DNA of 9,007 nt from Holophagaceae bacterium (GTDB taxonomy: Bacteria; Acidobacteriota; Holophagae; Holophagales; Holophagaceae). Below the pieces are notes generated by a model. The model searched no databases and was not told the origin of the DNA. It saw only the letters and a program-made list of their open reading frames with translations. The stretch is taken from the NCBI GenBank assembly GCA_025353305.1, contig JANXQX010000169.1, forward strand, positions 1 to 9,007, in the 5' to 3' direction. Both the position numbers and the translations under genes were made by a program. Shown in pieces: positions 5,917 through 9,007 of this stretch; position 1 is the first letter of the stretch, and each line of letters begins with the position of its first letter.

Positions 5917-6866
5917 CCTTCTACGACCTGGCCTCGCTCACCAAGCCGCTGGTGTCTGCATTGCTGGCCCATGCCTACCTGGATCTCGATGCGGATCGCC
6001 GCTGGCAGCTGGGCTTTCATGATCGCGAACAGCCGCTGACGGTCCGGCAGCTACTGTCCCACTCGGCGGGCCTGCCGCCTTGGCTCCCTTTCACGGGCGA
6101 AGCCTTGGCCGCGCAGCTGAGGCGGATGGTATTACCCGGAAATCATTCGCTGCTGAAGGCAGCCAAGATAGGCGTCTCAACCTACTCGGATTTAGGTTAT
6201 CGCCTCATCGCGGAGTTGCTGGAAGCAGAACTCGGGCTGTCCTGGAAACAATTGGGAGCTGCGGCTTCAGGCCTTAGTCCGGCTCCCTGGAAGGAAGCGC
6301 CCATGCGCCTTCCGCCGGGCCAGGATTCCGCTGCCTGGGCGATTGCGGAGCCGGGGCTGACCTATCCCGAGCCTGATCCCCATCTGCCCCACGATGCGAA
6401 CTCGAGAGTCGGCATGATCGGTCATTCGGGGTTTGGCGCATCCAGAAGACAGCTCGAAATCTCATTGGAGAAGTGGATGTCGGCCCGATGGCCCGACCGC
6501 ATGGCGATTGAAACCGCGCGCTCCGAAGACGGCGAAATACGGGGCCTGGGCCTGGAACGGGCCACCGCGCCCTACGCGGACCTCCTGGCCCGAATCCCCC
6601 TCGGCGCCACCGGAACCCACATGGTGGAATCGCTTTCCAACTCAATTCCTGAGGCCATACCCACCACGGAGATGCCAGCAGCCACGGCCTTCTGGCAGCA
6701 CCTGGCCTACCCGGGCGCTGCGATCTTCGTCCGGTTGGAAGACCGATGTTGCGTGGCCTTGCTCTGCCATCGGGCGGGGCCCGAAGGGGAATTGCTGAGC
6801 CTGAGCCTGCTCCGCGATCGGCGGAGAAGAATGTTGCGGGACTTCCTAGATAAGCTTGAGGGATGA
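5913..6866 (+). CDS. Beta-lactamase-fold serine hydrolase with short N-terminus and altered third motif
   Basis: From GTG 5913 the protein has 317 residues. DLASLTK gives the nucleophile motif SxxK (S8, K11). The second motif is YSD (Y91-S92-D93) in STYSDLGYRLIAELLE, and LTVRQLLSHSAGLP (42-55) is the family's conserved loop. HDANSRVGMIGHSGFG (160-175) matches the HDxNA...GHAGLF segment of class C-like hydrolases. Two oddities are clear. SxxK lies only 8 residues from the start, whereas relatives usually have about 50-60 residues before it, often with a leader. The usual HTG triad region (HTGFTG) aligns with HLAYPG (263-268), so the third motif is changed. Starts further upstream (for example 5796) would only add residues read out of frame across the GNAT gene, with no family likeness. 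The GTG overlaps the GNAT stop (GTGA), which supports 5913. Activity is therefore doubtful; the fold call is good. Confidence 0.75.
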   Translation: MTFYDLASLTKPLVSALLAHAYLDLDADRRWQLGFHDREQPLTVRQLLSHSAGLPPWLPFTGEALAAQLRRMVLPGNHSLLKAAKIGVSTYSDLGYRLIAELLEAELGLSWKQLGAAASGLSPAPWKEAPMRLPPGQDSAAWAIAEPGLTYPEPDPHLPHDANSRVGMIGHSGFGASRRQLEISLEKWMSARWPDRMAIETARSEDGEIRGLGLERATAPYADLLARIPLGATGTHMVESLSNSIPEAIPTTEMPAATAFWQHLAYPGAAIFVRLEDRCCVALLCHRAGPEGELLSLSLLRDRRRRMLRDFLDKLEG

Positions 6867-8980
6867 ATCCCCGGGCCTTTCTTCCATCCCTGATCGTGGC
6901 CAGTCTGGTGCAACCCCTGGCAGGCCAAGCCACGGTCCGCATCGGCCTTTCCACCGAAGGCAGCGATTGGCAGGTGGCCTTGGATGGTGGCGGCGAACTG
7001 CGCACACGGAGCGGACGTTTCATCATGAAACTGCGCGAGGGGGAAAAACTCCGAATCTGGTGGGATAGCCGCGGCGAAGCGGATCCCAGGGACGAATACC
7101 GGATCCGCGTGGGCGGCGACATGAGCGCAACGGCGGCGGCGGAAGCCATGCGCAGGCTCCGGGAGCTCGGCGAGCAGCCAGAGAAGATTTTCGTTCCCGA
7201 TGGGGCGTCCTGGAAAGTACTGACCGGCCATTTCGAAAAGGCCGAAGACACCGAGCAGATTCTCCAGAAATTGAGCGGCAACGGCTTCCTTGAACTGTGG
7301 GTGTCCACGGAACACCTTCCCGGCAAGCCGCGCCAGGGCCGGGCCATGTATGCCGTGACCGAACGCTATGAACGGCGGGCCTTGCCTTCGGAGGGCGTGC
7401 TGTTCCGCTCGAACAGTGGCTTGGTGCAGCTCTTTGGCAAGGGCCGCTACCGTGGCACCGTCGAGTTCTTTCCCAACGGAGATGGGCGGCTCACGGTGGT
7501 CAATCAGGTGGCCCTGGAAGACTATGTGCGCGGCGTGGTGCCCCGGGAGATGGGCGCCAATGAATACCCGAATGTCGAGGCGCTGAAAGCGCAGGCCGTG
7601 GCAGCCCGGACTTACGTAGTGGCCAATCGTGGCAAGCGGAAAAATGCCGGCTTCGATCTGCTCGACACCCCCCTGGATCAGGTCTATGGCGGTGTCGATG
7701 GCGAACAGCCGCTGTCAGATCGCGCGGTGGCCGAAACCGTAGGTCTCATCGCCACCTACAACGGACTTCCGATCCAGGCCCTGTTCACGGCGGACAGCGG
7801 CGGCGCGACCGTGGACAACAGCTTTGTTTTCGGCGGACCCCAACCGTATTTGAAGGGTGTGAGCAACTATCCGGACAAGCCCGTGACGATTGCCTTCAAG
7901 GGCGCCGTGGATCCCGGCACCGATCAACCCTGGCTGAATCTTGAACTGCTGCGTCTTGCGGCTTTCGGCGTCATCCTTCCCGATGTTTTGACCAGCGAAA
8001 AGATGGAGCAGCCGCTGCGGAGCAGCGATCTCTCCGAACCCATGGCCCGCCTCACCCAACGCCTGGGGTTGCCAACTCTCGATCGCCCGGCCGCCAAGGA
8101 TCTGCAGCTCTATCTTTGGATGGCCAGAACGCTCGGTTTCGACCGGGTAGTGGAGGGCATGGAACGGGCCCAGGACGCGGATTATTTCGTCGGACCCATC
8201 GTTGCCAGGCCCGCGGATAGGCCCCTGGCAACCTTCCTGGCGCGGCGCGGCATCGTCACCAGCGCCATGTGGAATGGCCAACCCACCCTGCGGGACGGGC
8301 TCACGGCGCTTTCGCGAATGTGGCTGGAATTGGAATCGCCGGAACTTGCCGAGGGCACCCTGCTGCGCGACGGCACCGTGCGCCGCAAAGTGCCGGGCGC
8401 CGTGGCTGAACCACTGCCCTTGGCGAACTTCCTGTTTCTCGCGGAAGAGAGTGTTGGAGGTCAACTACGGCTTTTGTCCGAAGCCCATATCCAGGTGGGT
8501 GACCGCGTGAGATGGATGCCCCGCGAAGGCGGCTCGCGGCTGCTCATCCGCCGCCTCGATCCCGATGGCGCCGCCTGGGACCGCTACAACCCGACGGCCC
8601 ATTGGAAGGTAGAATTGAAGGACAGCGAACTGCTGGCGAAAGTGAAATCCCGCGTAAGCGCGAGTGGCATCCGCGCCCTGGAACTGGAGCACAACGAGCA
8701 CGGCCGTGTTTTGAAACTCACGGTGCGGGACACCCGCGGCGTGGGCCATGAGTTCACCGGCATGCGCATCCGCGCGCTGCTGGGCCTCAAGGACAACGTA
8801 TTCCGCTATCTCACTATTGGAACCGGCGACAAGAAACGCTGGATCTTCTATGGCCGCGGGTGGGGCCACGCCGTGGGCATGGACCAGACCGGCGCCTATG
8901 GCATGGCGCTGGAAGGCTACACCTACGACCAGATCCTGAAGCGCTACTACCGCGGCATCGAGATCACGACTATCAGGTGA
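6863..8980 (+). CDS. Exported SPOR-SpoIID/LytB-domain protein
   Basis: The 705-residue protein starts with a probable signal peptide (about 1-21, ending PLAGQA). Residues 79-150 look like one SPOR domain made of two half-repeats (EYRIRVGG...IFV and SWKVLTGHF...LWV). SPOR domains bind denuded peptidoglycan. The SpoIID domain follows at about 195-340: ALEDYVRGVVPREM, EALKAQAVAARTYV, DTPLDQVYGG and FTADSGGATVDN. E229 in VPREM is the likely catalytic acid of this lytic transglycosylase-type family. The closing motif GRGWGHAVGMDQTGAYGMA (664-682) and YDQILKRYYRGIEI form the usual SpoIID C-terminus. Between them lie about 300 residues (345-645) with no domain I recognise, which roughly doubles the normal length. 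It should act on periplasmic glycan strands. ATG 6863 overlaps the previous stop (ATGA), with GAGGG just upstream. It is the last gene of the operon. Confidence 0.88.
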   Translation: MNPRAFLPSLIVASLVQPLAGQATVRIGLSTEGSDWQVALDGGGELRTRSGRFIMKLREGEKLRIWWDSRGEADPRDEYRIRVGGDMSATAAAEAMRRLRELGEQPEKIFVPDGASWKVLTGHFEKAEDTEQILQKLSGNGFLELWVSTEHLPGKPRQGRAMYAVTERYERRALPSEGVLFRSNSGLVQLFGKGRYRGTVEFFPNGDGRLTVVNQVALEDYVRGVVPREMGANEYPNVEALKAQAVAARTYVVANRGKRKNAGFDLLDTPLDQVYGGVDGEQPLSDRAVAETVGLIATYNGLPIQALFTADSGGATVDNSFVFGGPQPYLKGVSNYPDKPVTIAFKGAVDPGTDQPWLNLELLRLAAFGVILPDVLTSEKMEQPLRSSDLSEPMARLTQRLGLPTLDRPAAKDLQLYLWMARTLGFDRVVEGMERAQDADYFVGPIVARPADRPLATFLARRGIVTSAMWNGQPTLRDGLTALSRMWLELESPELAEGTLLRDGTVRRKVPGAVAEPLPLANFLFLAEESVGGQLRLLSEAHIQVGDRVRWMPREGGSRLLIRRLDPDGAAWDRYNPTAHWKVELKDSELLAKVKSRVSASGIRALELEHNEHGRVLKLTVRDTRGVGHEFTGMRIRALLGLKDNVFRYLTIGTGDKKRWIFYGRGWGHAVGMDQTGAYGMALEGYTYDQILKRYYRGIEITTIR

Positions 8981-9007
8981 AGAGGCATGAGATTTGAGGT
9001 ATGAGGC
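8981..9007. repeat. Near-direct repeat at the window edge
   Basis: GAGGCATGAG (8982-8991) is followed 14 bases later by GAGGTATGAG (8996-9005), directly after the SpoIID stop. Two copies differing by one base could be the start of a tandem array, but the window ends here. Confidence 0.3.

Noticed and set aside
1..9007. CRISPR arrays, tRNA or rRNA genes, transposases, toxin-antitoxin pairs
   Set aside because: I looked for regular repeat-spacer patterns, tRNA-like cloverleaf arms and transposase or toxin-like proteins and saw none.

Overview
The window is GC-rich, tightly packed bacterial DNA with many 4-base start/stop overlaps. An exported SPOR-SpoIID protein, a Tat-type Rieske protein and an M28 peptidase point to a diderm (Gram-negative type) bacterium. 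The gene set and protein style would fit Acidobacteriota, perhaps Holophagae (Geothrix/Holophaga relatives). That placement is an impression from the proteins; no marker gene is present to prove it.

Layout. (1) Bases 2-220 are the 3' end of an M28-family zinc metallopeptidase. (2) Bases 221-677 hold no intact gene, but 306-479 encode a short piece that looks like the C-terminal end of a CPBP (Rce1/CAAX-type) membrane protease, probably a gene relic. A perfect 14-base dyad lies at 575-588, between this relic and the next operon. (3) Bases 678-3628 are a four-gene operon with every junction overlapping: metallophosphoesterase, Rieske [2Fe-2S] protein, DUF2231-like four-helix membrane protein, and an ECF sigma factor. 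The sigma factor continues directly into a membrane helix and an RskA-like (anti-sigma-K C-terminal) domain. (4) Bases 3731-4204 (minus strand) encode a small four-helix membrane protein resembling the CopD/HemJ/DUF2269 type, convergent with the operon; an inverted repeat lies in the gap. (5) Bases 4205-4510 are intergenic and hold a long imperfect inverted repeat built from CCCCG blocks. (6) Bases 4511-8980 are a second four-gene operon, again with every junction overlapping: Gfo/Idh/MocA oxidoreductase (possibly GnnA-like), GNAT acetyltransferase, beta-lactamase-fold serine hydrolase with an unusual N-terminus and third motif, and a 705-residue SPOR-SpoIID protein. The window ends in a short intergenic piece with a near-repeat.

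How the genes may work together. The first operon looks like a periplasmic or membrane redox module (Rieske plus a His-containing DUF2231 membrane protein) with a metallophosphoesterase. It carries its own sigma factor, whose sensory/anchor half is fused to it rather than encoded as a separate anti-sigma. The second operon looks like envelope or peptidoglycan work: nucleotide-sugar-type dehydrogenase, acetyltransferase, penicillin-binding-fold hydrolase and a glycan-cleaving SpoIID protein. The sigma-membrane-RskA fusion is the most unusual object in the window. All functional links are inferred from gene order and visible motifs; no database search was run.
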